A stretch of DNA of 64,000 nt, from positions 248,001 to 312,000 of the forward strand of contig NZ_CP041247.1 of assembly GCF_006711645.1 (NCBI RefSeq), written 5' to 3'. The notes beneath the pieces were generated by a model that was given only the letters and a program-made list of their open reading frames with translations, was not told where the DNA came from and ran no database searches. Position numbers and translations under genes: made by a program. Source of the DNA: Klebsiella electrica. Lineage in GTDB: Bacteria > Pseudomonadota > Gammaproteobacteria > Enterobacterales > Enterobacteriaceae. How positions within the stretch are numbered: position 1 is the first letter of the stretch; the number at the start of each line of letters is the position of its first letter. Positions 57,086 to 64,000 of this stretch are shown one piece after another.

Positions 57086-57193
57086 GTGCTGTATCACCCT
57101 GATATCACGCCTGGCTGGACCCGTCCGGCGTGGATAGACCATCTGCTGGCGGCTAATCTGGCTCCTGACTCTCCCGCGTCCGGTTCATCCTGA
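57086..57193 (+). other. 35-codon open frame ending within a terminator stem
   Basis: GTG CTG TAT... encodes VLYHPDITPGWTRPAWIDHL then LAANLAPDSPASGSS and stops at TGA (57191-57193) inside the right arm of the terminator. It has four Leu codons, two adjacent. Ribosome-site evidence is weak (GTGAG-like only). It could be chance, a remnant or a leader peptide for livJ. It is reported because of its position. Confidence 0.2.
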
Positions 57194-57204
57194 CGCGGTT
57201 TTTT
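57174..57204 (+). terminator. Intrinsic terminator upstream of livJ
   Basis: CCGCGTC (57174-57180) pairs with GACGCGG (57192-57198) around an 11-base loop, followed by TTTTTTATT. It ends the aminotransferase transcript, 166 bp past its stop codon. Because livJ follows, attenuation is also conceivable. Confidence 0.85.
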
Positions 57205-57412
57205 ATTTGTCACTTATCTGTTACATAACCCCAATTTTGTCATTTCAAATTCTCCTGAATGGCGGTATGTTTAGCATAGTGTGCTGCAAAAGCGCAGGCG
57301 GCAAACCTAAAAGTAGATGTCATATGCTTTTTTTATGACGTAAATTAGAATAATGCGCTAATAAACAACATCACAACGAATGCAAAAAACCATAATAATG
57401 GGGAGCCTCAGG

Positions 57413-58516
57413 ATGAACATGAAGGGTAAAGCGTTACTGGCAGGATGTATCGCCTTAATTATGAGCAATGCCGCGCTGGCGGAAGATATCAAAATTGCCG
57501 TAGTTGGCGCGATGTCTGGCCCGGTGGCACAGTACGGTGACCAGGAGTTTACCGGTGCTGAGCAGGCGGTTGCTGATATTAACGCGAAGGGTGGGATCAA
57601 GGGCAATAAGCTGCAGATCGTTAAATATGATGATGCCTGCGACCCGAAACAGGCGGTGGCCGTCGCCAACAAAGTGGTTAATGATGGCATTAAGTACGTT
57701 ATCGGCCATTTGTGCTCGTCCTCTACCCAGCCGGCGTCCGATATCTATGAAGACGAAGGCATTCTGATGATCACCCCGGCCGCCACCGCGCCGGAGTTGA
57801 CCGCACGCGGCTATAAAATGATTCTGCGTACCACCGGTCTGGATTCTGACCAGGGTCCGACGGCGGCAAAATATATCATCGAGAAGGTGAAACCCCAGCG
57901 TATCGCTATCGTGCACGACAAGCAGCAATATGGTGAAGGCCTGGCGCGCGCGGTGCAGGATGGTCTGAAGAAGGGCGGCGCTAACGTGGTGTTCTTTGAT
58001 GGCATCACCGCCGGGGAGAAAGATTTCTCTACCCTGGTCGCGCGTCTGAAGAAAGAAAATATCGACTTCGTCTATTACGGTGGCTACCACCCGGAAATGG
58101 GGCAGATTCTGCGTCAGTCCCGCGCGGCAGGTCTGAAAACGCAGTTTATGGGGCCGGAGGGCGTCGCTAACGTCTCCCTGTCTAACATTGCCGGTCAGTC
58201 TGCGGAAGGCATGCTGGTGACGAAACCGAAGAACTACGATCAGGTCCCGGCGAACAAACCGATTGTTGACGCGATTAAAGCGAAGAAACAGGATCCGAGC
58301 GGCGCCTTCGTCTGGACAACCTACGCGGCAATCCAGTCGCTGCAGGCTGGCCTGAATCAGTCCGAAGACCCGGCGGCGATCGCGAAATACCTGAAGGCCA
58401 ACTCCGTCGATACCGTTATGGGACCGCTGTCCTGGGATCAGAAAGGCGATCTGAAAGGCTTCGAGTTCGGCGTGTTTACCTGGCATGCTGATGGTACGGC
58501 AACCGACGCCAAATAA
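57413..58516 (+). CDS. livJ: Branched-chain amino acid binding protein LivJ
   Basis: LivJ binds leucine, isoleucine and valine in the periplasm for the LivHMGF importer. The protein is 367 residues with a signal peptide [18 protein letters not shown] ending ALA; the mature start [20 protein letters not shown] is like E. coli. I chose 57413, the ATG for MNMKGK, by alignment with E. coli ([11 protein letters not shown]); an earlier in-frame start has no ribosome site. It is closely related to LivK at 59431 (many identical stretches such as [19 protein letters not shown]), a paralogue pair. Confidence 0.95.
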   Translation: MNMKGKALLAGCIALIMSNAALAEDIKIAVVGAMSGPVAQYGDQEFTGAEQAVADINAKGGIKGNKLQIVKYDDACDPKQAVAVANKVVNDGIKYVIGHLCSSSTQPASDIYEDEGILMITPAATAPELTARGYKMILRTTGLDSDQGPTAAKYIIEKVKPQRIAIVHDKQQYGEGLARAVQDGLKKGGANVVFFDGITAGEKDFSTLVARLKKENIDFVYYGGYHPEMGQILRQSRAAGLKTQFMGPEGVANVSLSNIAGQSAEGMLVTKPKNYDQVPANKPIVDAIKAKKQDPSGAFVWTTYAAIQSLQAGLNQSEDPAAIAKYLKANSVDTVMGPLSWDQKGDLKGFEFGVFTWHADGTATDAK

Positions 58517-58564
58517 CTTAACCGTCGTCTTTTACGCGGTGGGTGTGTTGGCTGCGTGACTTAA

Positions 58565-58618
58565 CCCCGGTGGCGCTGCGCTTACCGGGGCTACGGTCAG
58601 AGGTAGCCCGGGTAAGGC
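58565..58618. repeat. REP/BIME-like repeat pair between livJ and panM
   Basis: CCCCGGT...ACCGGGG (58565-58590) is a REP-type palindrome with centre GGCGCTGCGCTT. A second partial one, GTAGCCCGGGTAAGGCG, follows at about 58603. The same GGTAAGC/GCCACCGG-type element builds the array at 44495-45163. It lies between the livJ and panM stops. Confidence 0.7.
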
Positions 58619-58620
58619 GT

Positions 58621-59010
58621 TTAGCGGAGCGACCTTTCCCAGCCATTCTGTCGGGCGCTAAAACCCAGCGCCTGCATAAAGGCGGACATCACCGCGTTAT
58701 CTTCCACCCCCGCATCGCTGACCTGCCAGCGGCTGATTTCCGGATTATTGCGCAACACTTCTTCGACTAAATATTGCCCGACGCCGCGCCGACGGGTGAC
58801 TTCGCGTACGCACAGCGCGCTGAGCTCGCCTTCATTGCCGTGCAGCGTGACGCGCACGGCGCCCAGCAGACGTTCGTTAAAACGGGCGGCGTAAAGTCGG
58901 TGATGATCGTCCAGAGGGATCGCGTCGGGATCCTGCGACGGCCAGATTTTCCCTAAGTCGATGCGATCCTGATCGCTGAAAAGCGGTAATCGAATAATGG
59001 TCAGTTTCAT
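58621..59010 (-). CDS. panM: PanD maturation factor / PanM acetyltransferase-like
   Basis: PanM triggers self-cleavage of pro-PanD (aspartate decarboxylase) and senses CoA, linking it to pantothenate synthesis. The 129-residue protein has a GNAT fold; acetyl-CoA contact residues fall in REVTRRRGVGQYLVEEVLRN (about 72-91). I chose the ATG at 59010, which gives MKLTIIRLPLFSDQDRIDL as in E. coli PanM (127 residues); an in-frame TTG at 59019 is possible but less likely. It lies between livJ and livK on the opposite strand, as in E. coli. Confidence 0.93.
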   Translation of the reverse strand: MKLTIIRLPLFSDQDRIDLGKIWPSQDPDAIPLDDHHRLYAARFNERLLGAVRVTLHGNEGELSALCVREVTRRRGVGQYLVEEVLRNNPEISRWQVSDAGVEDNAVMSAFMQALGFSARQNGWERSLR

Positions 59011-59430
59011 GCGCGACAAGTCCAGTCAGAACGAATAGGGCAGTGTACCCAAATTTGCTGTCTGCAGGGCGCTGTTTTTTATCCGTTCATTAGGGGATTC
59101 GTTCTTCTGGCGAGTTCAGAGTAGAGCAATACGTCACGGATCGAAAAATAAGCAGGATTTTAGCCTAATGCGTAGCGTTTTATTCCGCCTTATGTATCGT
59201 TATTTTATGCTGTGAAGAGGACTTTTTTTGTTTATCTTCGCTTGAATACAGAATATTATATTTGCTTAATCGCCTGAAAAATAGAGATTTTAATCTAAAT
59301 TCAGGTAAAAAACATCGCTAAACCATTAAAGATAATGGTAAAAGTAGCGTTGTTTAATAAAAGCACAGAATGCTTTTTAACCATAAAAATACAAAATATT
59401 TACACCACATCACGAACGGGGTTCTGAAGC
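59011..59430 (+). promoter_or_regulatory. AT-rich livK promoter region with a possible Lrp site
   Basis: This 420-bp gene-free stretch is markedly AT-rich compared with its neighbours. CAGAATATTATATTT (59249-59263) fits 13 of 15 positions of the Lrp consensus YAGHAWATTWTDCTR. E. coli livK is repressed by leucine-bound Lrp. I see no further coding frame here. Confidence 0.45.
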
Positions 59431-60540
59431 ATGAAAAGGAACGCAAAAACCATTATTGCGGGATTCGTTGCACTGACGATGTCGCACGCGGTCATGGCTA
59501 AGGATATTAAAGTTGCCGTCGTTGGCGCGATGTCCGGCCCGGTAGCTCAGTGGGGCGACATGGAGTTCAACGGCGCGCGGCAGGCCATTAAAGACATTAA
59601 CGCGCAGGGCGGCATTAAAGGCGATAAGCTGGTTGGCGTTGAGTTCGACGATGCCTGCGACCCGAAACAGGCCGTGGCGGTCGCCAACAAAATTGTGAAT
59701 GAAGGCATCAAGTACGTCATCGGCCATCTGTGTTCCTCTTCTACCCAGCCTGCCTCCGATATCTATGAAGACGAAGGCATTCTGATGATCTCTCCGGGTG
59801 CGACGAACCCGGAACTGACCCAACGTGGCTATCAGTACATCATGCGTACCGCTGGCCTGGACTCCGCACAGGGGCCGACCGCCGCCAAATACATCCTCGA
59901 AAAAGTGAAACCGCAGCGTATCGCCATCCTTCATGACAAACAGCAGTATGGCGAAGGTCTGGCGCGCTCCGTCCAGGAGAGCCTGAAGAAAGGCAAGGCG
60001 AATATCGTCTTCTTTGATGGCATCACCGCCGGGGAGAAAGATTTCTCCGCGCTGCTGGCACGTCTGAAAAAAGAAAATATCGACTTCGTTTATTACGGCG
60101 GCTACTACCCTGAAATGGGGCAGATGCTGCGTCAGGCACGCTCCGTAGGGCTGAAAACTGTCTTCATGGGGCCTGAAGGCGTCGGCAACGCATCGCTGTC
60201 GAATATTGCCGGCGCAGCGGCGGAAGGCATGCTGGTAACAATGCCGAAACGTTATGACCAGGATCCGGCCAACAGCGCTATCGTTGACGCGCTGAAAGCA
60301 GAGAAAAAAGATCCGAGCGGTCCATATGTCTGGATCACCTACGCTGCCGTGCAGTCATTGGCGCAGGCGATGGACAGAAGCAGCAGCCAGGAGCCGCTGG
60401 ACTTAATCAAAGATCTGAAAGCTCACGGGGCGAAAACCGTGATTGGGCCGCTGAATTGGGACGAAAAAGGCGATTTGAAGGGATTTGAGTTTGGTGTCTT
60501 CCAGTGGCATGCGGATGGATCATCCTCTGTCGCAAAATAA
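59431..60540 (+). CDS. livK: Leucine-specific binding protein LivK
   Basis: LivK captures L-leucine in the periplasm for LivHMGF. The protein is 369 residues as in E. coli. A signal peptide ([20 protein letters not shown]) ends at VMA, and the mature part starts [20 protein letters not shown]. It is about 80% alike LivJ by eye, with differences in the ligand pocket such as [11 protein letters not shown] in place of [11 protein letters not shown]. It begins the livKHMGF operon. GGGG-TTCTGAAGC precedes the start. Confidence 0.96.
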   Translation: MKRNAKTIIAGFVALTMSHAVMAKDIKVAVVGAMSGPVAQWGDMEFNGARQAIKDINAQGGIKGDKLVGVEFDDACDPKQAVAVANKIVNEGIKYVIGHLCSSSTQPASDIYEDEGILMISPGATNPELTQRGYQYIMRTAGLDSAQGPTAAKYILEKVKPQRIAILHDKQQYGEGLARSVQESLKKGKANIVFFDGITAGEKDFSALLARLKKENIDFVYYGGYYPEMGQMLRQARSVGLKTVFMGPEGVGNASLSNIAGAAAEGMLVTMPKRYDQDPANSAIVDALKAEKKDPSGPYVWITYAAVQSLAQAMDRSSSQEPLDLIKDLKAHGAKTVIGPLNWDEKGDLKGFEFGVFQWHADGSSSVAK

Positions 60541-60554
60541 GATGCGTTATCCCA

Positions 60555-60575
60555 CCGCCCGTGTGAAGCGGGCGG
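60555..60575 (+). terminator. Hairpin between livK and livH
   Basis: CCGCCCG (60555-60561) pairs with CGGGCGG (60569-60575) around a 7-base loop in the 53-bp livK-livH gap. Without a U-tract it is more likely an mRNA stabiliser that lets LivK be made in excess over the membrane parts. Confidence 0.5.
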
Positions 60576-60593
60576 CATGAAAAAGGTTACCTT

Positions 60594-61520
60594 ATGTCCG
60601 AGCAGTTTCTCTACTTTCTGCAGCAGATGTTTAACGGCGTCACGCTGGGCAGTACCTATGCGCTGATCGCCATCGGCTATACGATGGTGTACGGCATTAT
60701 CGGCATGATTAACTTCGCCCACGGCGAGGTATACATGATTGGCAGCTACGTCTCCTTCATGATCATCGCCGCCCTCATGATGATGGGGATTGATACCAGC
60801 TGGCTGCTGGTGGCCGCCGGGTTTATCGGGGCGATTATTATCGCCAGCGCCTACGGCTGGAGCATTGAGCGCGTGGCCTATCGACCGGTGCGCAGCTCCA
60901 AGCGCCTGATTGCGCTGATCTCCGCCATCGGGATGTCCATCTTCCTGCAAAACTATGTCAGCCTGACGGAAGGTTCGCGCGATATCGCGCTGCCGAGTCT
61001 GTTTAATGGCCAGTGGATTATCGGCAGCAGCGAAAACTTCGCCGCCACCGTGACCACAATGCAACTGGTGATTTGGGTCGTGACTTTTGTTGCGATGCTG
61101 GCACTGACGCTGTTTATCCGCTATTCACGCATGGGCCGCGCCTGCCGCGCCTGCGCAGAAGATCTCAAAATGGCGAGCCTGCTCGGTATCAATACCGACC
61201 GGGTGATTGCGTTGACGTTTGTTATCGGCGCGGCGATGGCGGCGGTAGCGGGCGTGCTGCTGGGCCAGTTTTACGGCGTCATCAACCCGTATATCGGCTT
61301 TATGGCCGGGATGAAAGCCTTTACCGCAGCGGTACTGGGCGGTATCGGCAGCATTCCTGGCGCGATGATCGGTGGCCTGATTCTGGGTATTGCCGAAGCG
61401 CTCTCGTCCGCCTACCTCAGCACGGAATATAAAGACGTCGTCTCCTTTGCCCTGTTGATTCTGGTGCTGTTGGTGATGCCTACCGGCATTCTGGGCCGCC
61501 CGGAGGTCGAGAAAGTATGA
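60594..61520 (+). CDS. livH: Branched-chain amino acid permease LivH
   Basis: One of two inner-membrane permeases of the LIV importer, 308 residues as in E. coli. It has about eight hydrophobic segments, and the [27 protein letters not shown] stretch is characteristic of the HAAT family. A PAI... permease motif [17 protein letters not shown] closes the core. It overlaps livM by four bases. Confidence 0.95.
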   Translation: MSEQFLYFLQQMFNGVTLGSTYALIAIGYTMVYGIIGMINFAHGEVYMIGSYVSFMIIAALMMMGIDTSWLLVAAGFIGAIIIASAYGWSIERVAYRPVRSSKRLIALISAIGMSIFLQNYVSLTEGSRDIALPSLFNGQWIIGSSENFAATVTTMQLVIWVVTFVAMLALTLFIRYSRMGRACRACAEDLKMASLLGINTDRVIALTFVIGAAMAAVAGVLLGQFYGVINPYIGFMAGMKAFTAAVLGGIGSIPGAMIGGLILGIAEALSSAYLSTEYKDVVSFALLILVLLVMPTGILGRPEVEKV

Positions 61521-62794
61521 AACCGATGCATATTGCTATGTCGCTGCTGTCAGCGGCGATGTTCTTTGTCCTCGCCGGTGTGTTTATGGGCGTGCAGCTG
61601 GAGCTGGACGGCACCAAACTGGTTGTCGATACCGCAGCCGATATCCGCTGGCAGTGGATCTTCATCGGCACCGCGGTGGTCTTCTTCTTCCAGCTGATGC
61701 GTCCGTTGTTCCAGAAAACCCTGAAAAACGTCTCCGGGCCGAAGTTTATTATGCCGGCCATCGACGGTTCGACGGTCAAGCAGAAGCTGTTCCTGATGGC
61801 GCTGCTGGTCATCGCCGTGGCGTGGCCGTTCATGGTGTCGCGCGGGACGGTGGATATCGCCACGCTGACTATGATCTATATCATTCTCGGCCTTGGGCTT
61901 AACGTGGTGGTGGGGCTGTCCGGCCTGCTGGTGCTGGGCTATGGCGGCTTCTACGCCATCGGCGCCTACACCTTTGCGCTGCTGAACCACTATTACGGTC
62001 TTGGCTTCTGGACCTGTCTGCCGCTGGCCGGGCTGGTGTCTGCAGCCGCGGGCTTCCTGCTGGGGTTCCCGGTGCTGCGTCTGCGCGGCGACTATCTGGC
62101 GATCGTCACGCTTGGCTTCGGCGAAATCGTGCGTATCTTGCTGCTTAATAACACCGACATCACCGGCGGCCCCAACGGCATCAGCCAGATCCCTAAACCG
62201 ACGCTGTTTGGCCTTGAGTTTAGCCGCAGCGCCCGCGAAGGCGGCTGGGATACTTTCAGTAACTTCTTCGGCCTGAAGTACGACCCGGGCGATCGGGTTA
62301 TTTTCCTCTACCTGGTGGCGCTGCTGCTGGTTGTGCTGTCGCTGTTTGTGATCAACCGCCTGCTGCGTATGCCGCTGGGCAGGGCATGGGAGGCGTTGCG
62401 TGAAGACGAAATCGCCTGCCGTTCTCTGGGCCTGAGCCCGACGCGCATCAAGCTGACCGCCTTTACCATCAGCGCCGCGTTTGCCGGTTTTGCCGGTACG
62501 CTGTTCGCCGCGCGCCAGGGCTTTGTCAGCCCGGAATCCTTCACCTTTGCCGAGTCGGCTTTCGTGCTGGCGATTGTGGTTCTGGGCGGGATGGGATCGC
62601 AGTTTGCGGTCATTCTCGCCGCGGTGCTGCTGGTGGTATCGCGCGAGCTGATGCGTGATTTCAACGAATACAGCATGCTGATGCTCGGCGGGTTGATGGT
62701 ACTGATGATGATCTGGCGTCCGCAGGGTCTGCTGCCGATGACGCGTCCGCAGCTGAAGCTGAAAAAAGGTCAGGCGAAAGGAGAGCAGGCATGA
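61517..62794 (+). CDS. livM: Branched-chain amino acid permease LivM
   Basis: The second permease, 425 residues, with an N-terminal extension of about 90 residues carrying two helices before the HAAT core. The core shows [21 protein letters not shown] and [19 protein letters not shown] (the loop that meets LivG/F). It overlaps livH and livG by four bases each. E. coli LivM is 425 residues. Confidence 0.95.
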   Translation: MKPMHIAMSLLSAAMFFVLAGVFMGVQLELDGTKLVVDTAADIRWQWIFIGTAVVFFFQLMRPLFQKTLKNVSGPKFIMPAIDGSTVKQKLFLMALLVIAVAWPFMVSRGTVDIATLTMIYIILGLGLNVVVGLSGLLVLGYGGFYAIGAYTFALLNHYYGLGFWTCLPLAGLVSAAAGFLLGFPVLRLRGDYLAIVTLGFGEIVRILLLNNTDITGGPNGISQIPKPTLFGLEFSRSAREGGWDTFSNFFGLKYDPGDRVIFLYLVALLLVVLSLFVINRLLRMPLGRAWEALREDEIACRSLGLSPTRIKLTAFTISAAFAGFAGTLFAARQGFVSPESFTFAESAFVLAIVVLGGMGSQFAVILAAVLLVVSRELMRDFNEYSMLMLGGLMVLMMIWRPQGLLPMTRPQLKLKKGQAKGEQA

Positions 62795-63558
62795 GTCAGC
62801 CATTATTATCCGTCAGCGGCCTGATGATGCGCTTTGGCGGCCTGCTGGCGGTCAACAACGTGTCGCTGGAGCTGCGCCCGCAGGAGATCGTGTCGCTGAT
62901 AGGCCCTAACGGCGCCGGGAAAACCACGGTCTTCAACTGCCTGACCGGTTTTTACAAGCCGACCGGCGGGACCATCATGCTGCGCGATCAGCACCTGGAA
63001 GGGCTGCCGGGTCAGCAGATCGCCCGGATGGGCGTTGTTCGTACCTTCCAGCACGTGCGTCTGTTCCGCGAAATGACGGTGATTGAAAACCTGCTGGTGG
63101 CGCAACATCAGCAGCTGAAAACCGGGGTCTTCTCCGGGCTGTTGAAAACTCCGTCATTCCGCCGCGCGCAGAGCGAAGCGCTGGATCGCGCCGCGACCTG
63201 GCTTGAGCGCATCGGCCTGCTGGAGCATGCGAACCGTCAGGCGAGCAACCTGGCCTATGGCGACCAGCGGCGTCTGGAGATTGCCCGCTGCATGGTCACC
63301 CAGCCGGAAATCCTGATGCTCGATGAACCCGCTGCGGGTCTGAACCCGAAAGAGACCAAAGAGCTGGACGAGCTGATCGCCGAGCTGCGCAGTCATCACA
63401 ACACCACCATCCTGCTGATTGAGCATGATATGAAGCTGGTGATGGGCATTTCCGATCGTATTTATGTGGTAAACCAGGGCACGCCGTTGGCTAACGGTAC
63501 GCCGGAAGAGATCCGCAATAACCCGGACGTGATCCGCGCATACCTTGGTGAGGCATAA
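62791..63558 (+). CDS. livG: Branched-chain amino acid ABC transporter ATPase LivG
   Basis: One of two ATPases of the LIV importer, 255 residues as in E. coli. Walker A is GPNGAGKTT (38-46), the signature reads [14 protein letters not shown] (a non-canonical LAYGD form usual in LivG) and Walker B is [10 protein letters not shown]. The D-loop and switch His (IEHDMKLV) are present. It overlaps livM and lies 2 bp before livF. Confidence 0.95.
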   Translation: MSQPLLSVSGLMMRFGGLLAVNNVSLELRPQEIVSLIGPNGAGKTTVFNCLTGFYKPTGGTIMLRDQHLEGLPGQQIARMGVVRTFQHVRLFREMTVIENLLVAQHQQLKTGVFSGLLKTPSFRRAQSEALDRAATWLERIGLLEHANRQASNLAYGDQRRLEIARCMVTQPEILMLDEPAAGLNPKETKELDELIAELRSHHNTTILLIEHDMKLVMGISDRIYVVNQGTPLANGTPEEIRNNPDVIRAYLGEA

Positions 63559-63560
63559 GT

Positions 63561-64000
63561 ATGGAAAAAGTGATGTTATCTTTTGACAACGTAAGCGCCC
63601 ACTACGGCAAGATTCAGGCGCTGCATAACGTCAGTCTGCATATTAATCAGGGAGAAATTGTGACCCTGATTGGCGCCAACGGCGCGGGGAAAACCACGCT
63701 GCTGGGCACCCTGTGCGGCGATCCGCGAGCTTCCAGCGGGAAAGTGGTCTTTGATGGTAAAGATATCACCGACTGGCAGACCGCAAAAATCATGCGCGAA
63801 GCGGTGGCGATTGTTCCGGAAGGGCGGCGGGTCTTTTCGCGCATGACGGTGGAAGAGAATCTGGCGATGGGCGGTTTTTTTGCCGATCGAGACCAGTTCC
63901 AGACCCGTATTAAGTGGGTCTACGAACTGTTTCCGCGCCTGCTTGAACGCCGTATTCAGCGCGCGGGCACCATGTCCGGCGGCGAGCAGCAGATGCTGGC
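63561..64000 (+). CDS. livF: Branched-chain amino acid ABC transporter ATPase LivF (3' truncated by window)
   Basis: The first 146 codons of LivF (full length about 237 residues in E. coli). It starts MEKVMLSFDNVSAHYGKIQ. Walker A is GANGAGKTT (38-46), and the ABC signature MSGGEQQML is the last visible part. Walker B and the rest lie beyond the window. It pairs with LivG to power LivHM. The start is 2 bp after the livG stop. Confidence 0.95.
   Translation, partial: MEKVMLSFDNVSAHYGKIQALHNVSLHINQGEIVTLIGANGAGKTTLLGTLCGDPRASSGKVVFDGKDITDWQTAKIMREAVAIVPEGRRVFSRMTVEENLAMGGFFADRDQFQTRIKWVYELFPRLLERRIQRAGTMSGGEQQML

Larger units (their letters stand above)
57009..57412. other. Gene-free stretch between the aminotransferase and livJ
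   Basis: The 404-bp gap holds an intrinsic terminator (57174-57204), a 35-codon open frame ending in it (57086-57193), and an AT-rich livJ promoter region (about 57205-57412). No other coding frame is convincing. The livJ ribosome site AGGATG is immediately before the start. Confidence 0.6.

Noticed and set aside
57413..60540. livJ and livK as an assembly duplication
   Set aside because: The two genes differ at many positions, have different signal peptides and flanks, and the pair is known in E. coli.
61550..62803. 417-codon minus-strand open frame
   Set aside because: Antisense shadow of livM; His/Gln/Arg-rich composition and no family resemblance.
1..64000. A new defence, secretion or mobile system
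   Set aside because: I checked all gaps and frames for integrase, transposase, toxin-antitoxin, restriction or phage genes and saw none; nearly every gene has an E. coli or Klebsiella counterpart.
1..64000. tRNA or rRNA genes
   Set aside because: No cloverleaf-like segment with the T-loop GTTCGAATC or ribosomal RNA signature was noticed in any gap.

Overview
The window is a 64 kb stretch of ordinary enterobacterial chromosome. It almost certainly comes from Klebsiella or a close relative such as Raoultella or the K. oxytoca complex; species is inferred, not proven. Proteins match Escherichia coli K-12 families in length and sequence as I remember them, and gene order follows the E. coli yhjJ-to-livF segment. 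GC content is high. Klebsiella-type differences include an arn (lipid A aminoarabinose) operon and a phenolic acid decarboxylase beside nik, a short MgtE magnesium channel behind an M-box leader, and GC-rich 'CCGGTAAGC...GCCACCGG' repeats. No phage, IS element, CRISPR array, tRNA or rRNA gene was found.

Layout. (1) 1-12.6 kb: yhjJ (cut by the window edge), kdgK, yhjG, yhjE, yhjD, the LysR gene yhjC divergent from an SDR oxidoreductase, a GNAT acetyltransferase, cytoplasmic trehalase treF and an iron-type alcohol dehydrogenase. (2) 12.7-21.9 kb: a GST, a frameshifted lipoprotein gene, gor, rlmJ, a PAP2 acid phosphatase, prlC-rsmJ behind a sigma-32-type promoter, and divergent uspA and uspB. 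(3) 21.9-31.6 kb: pitA, yhiN, mgtE and the nickel uptake operon nikABCDE-nikR with a perfect NikR operator. (4) 31.8-41 kb: a LysR gene divergent from padC, then arnBCADTEF with candidate PhoP and PmrA boxes. (5) 41-48.9 kb: a decayed antisense gene remnant, yhhS, dcrB, yhhQ behind a preQ1-I type III-like riboswitch, tusA, a six-copy tandem repeat array, zntA with its ZntR operator, yhhN, yhhM, yhhL and rsmD. (6) 49.6-64 kb: ftsYEX, rpoH, a MocR regulator divergent from a GABA-type aminotransferase, livJ, panM and livKHMGF (livF cut by the edge).

How it fits together. Much of the window concerns metals and envelope stress: nickel (nik/NikR), zinc (zntA, PitA), magnesium (MgtE with M-box; arn through PhoP) and polymyxin resistance (arn). 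A second theme is heat shock and protein traffic: RpoH is encoded here and one predicted target, prlC, lies 35 kb away, while ftsYEX handles SRP targeting and division. Liv and Nik are two complete ABC importers.

I found no convincing new multi-gene system. The features most worth a second look are the 118-bp tandem repeat array between tusA and zntA, the lipoprotein broken in a G-run, the decayed minus-strand gene between arnF and yhhS, the M-box followed by a possible Shine-Dalgarno-masking hairpin, and a 35-codon reading frame that stops inside a terminator upstream of livJ.
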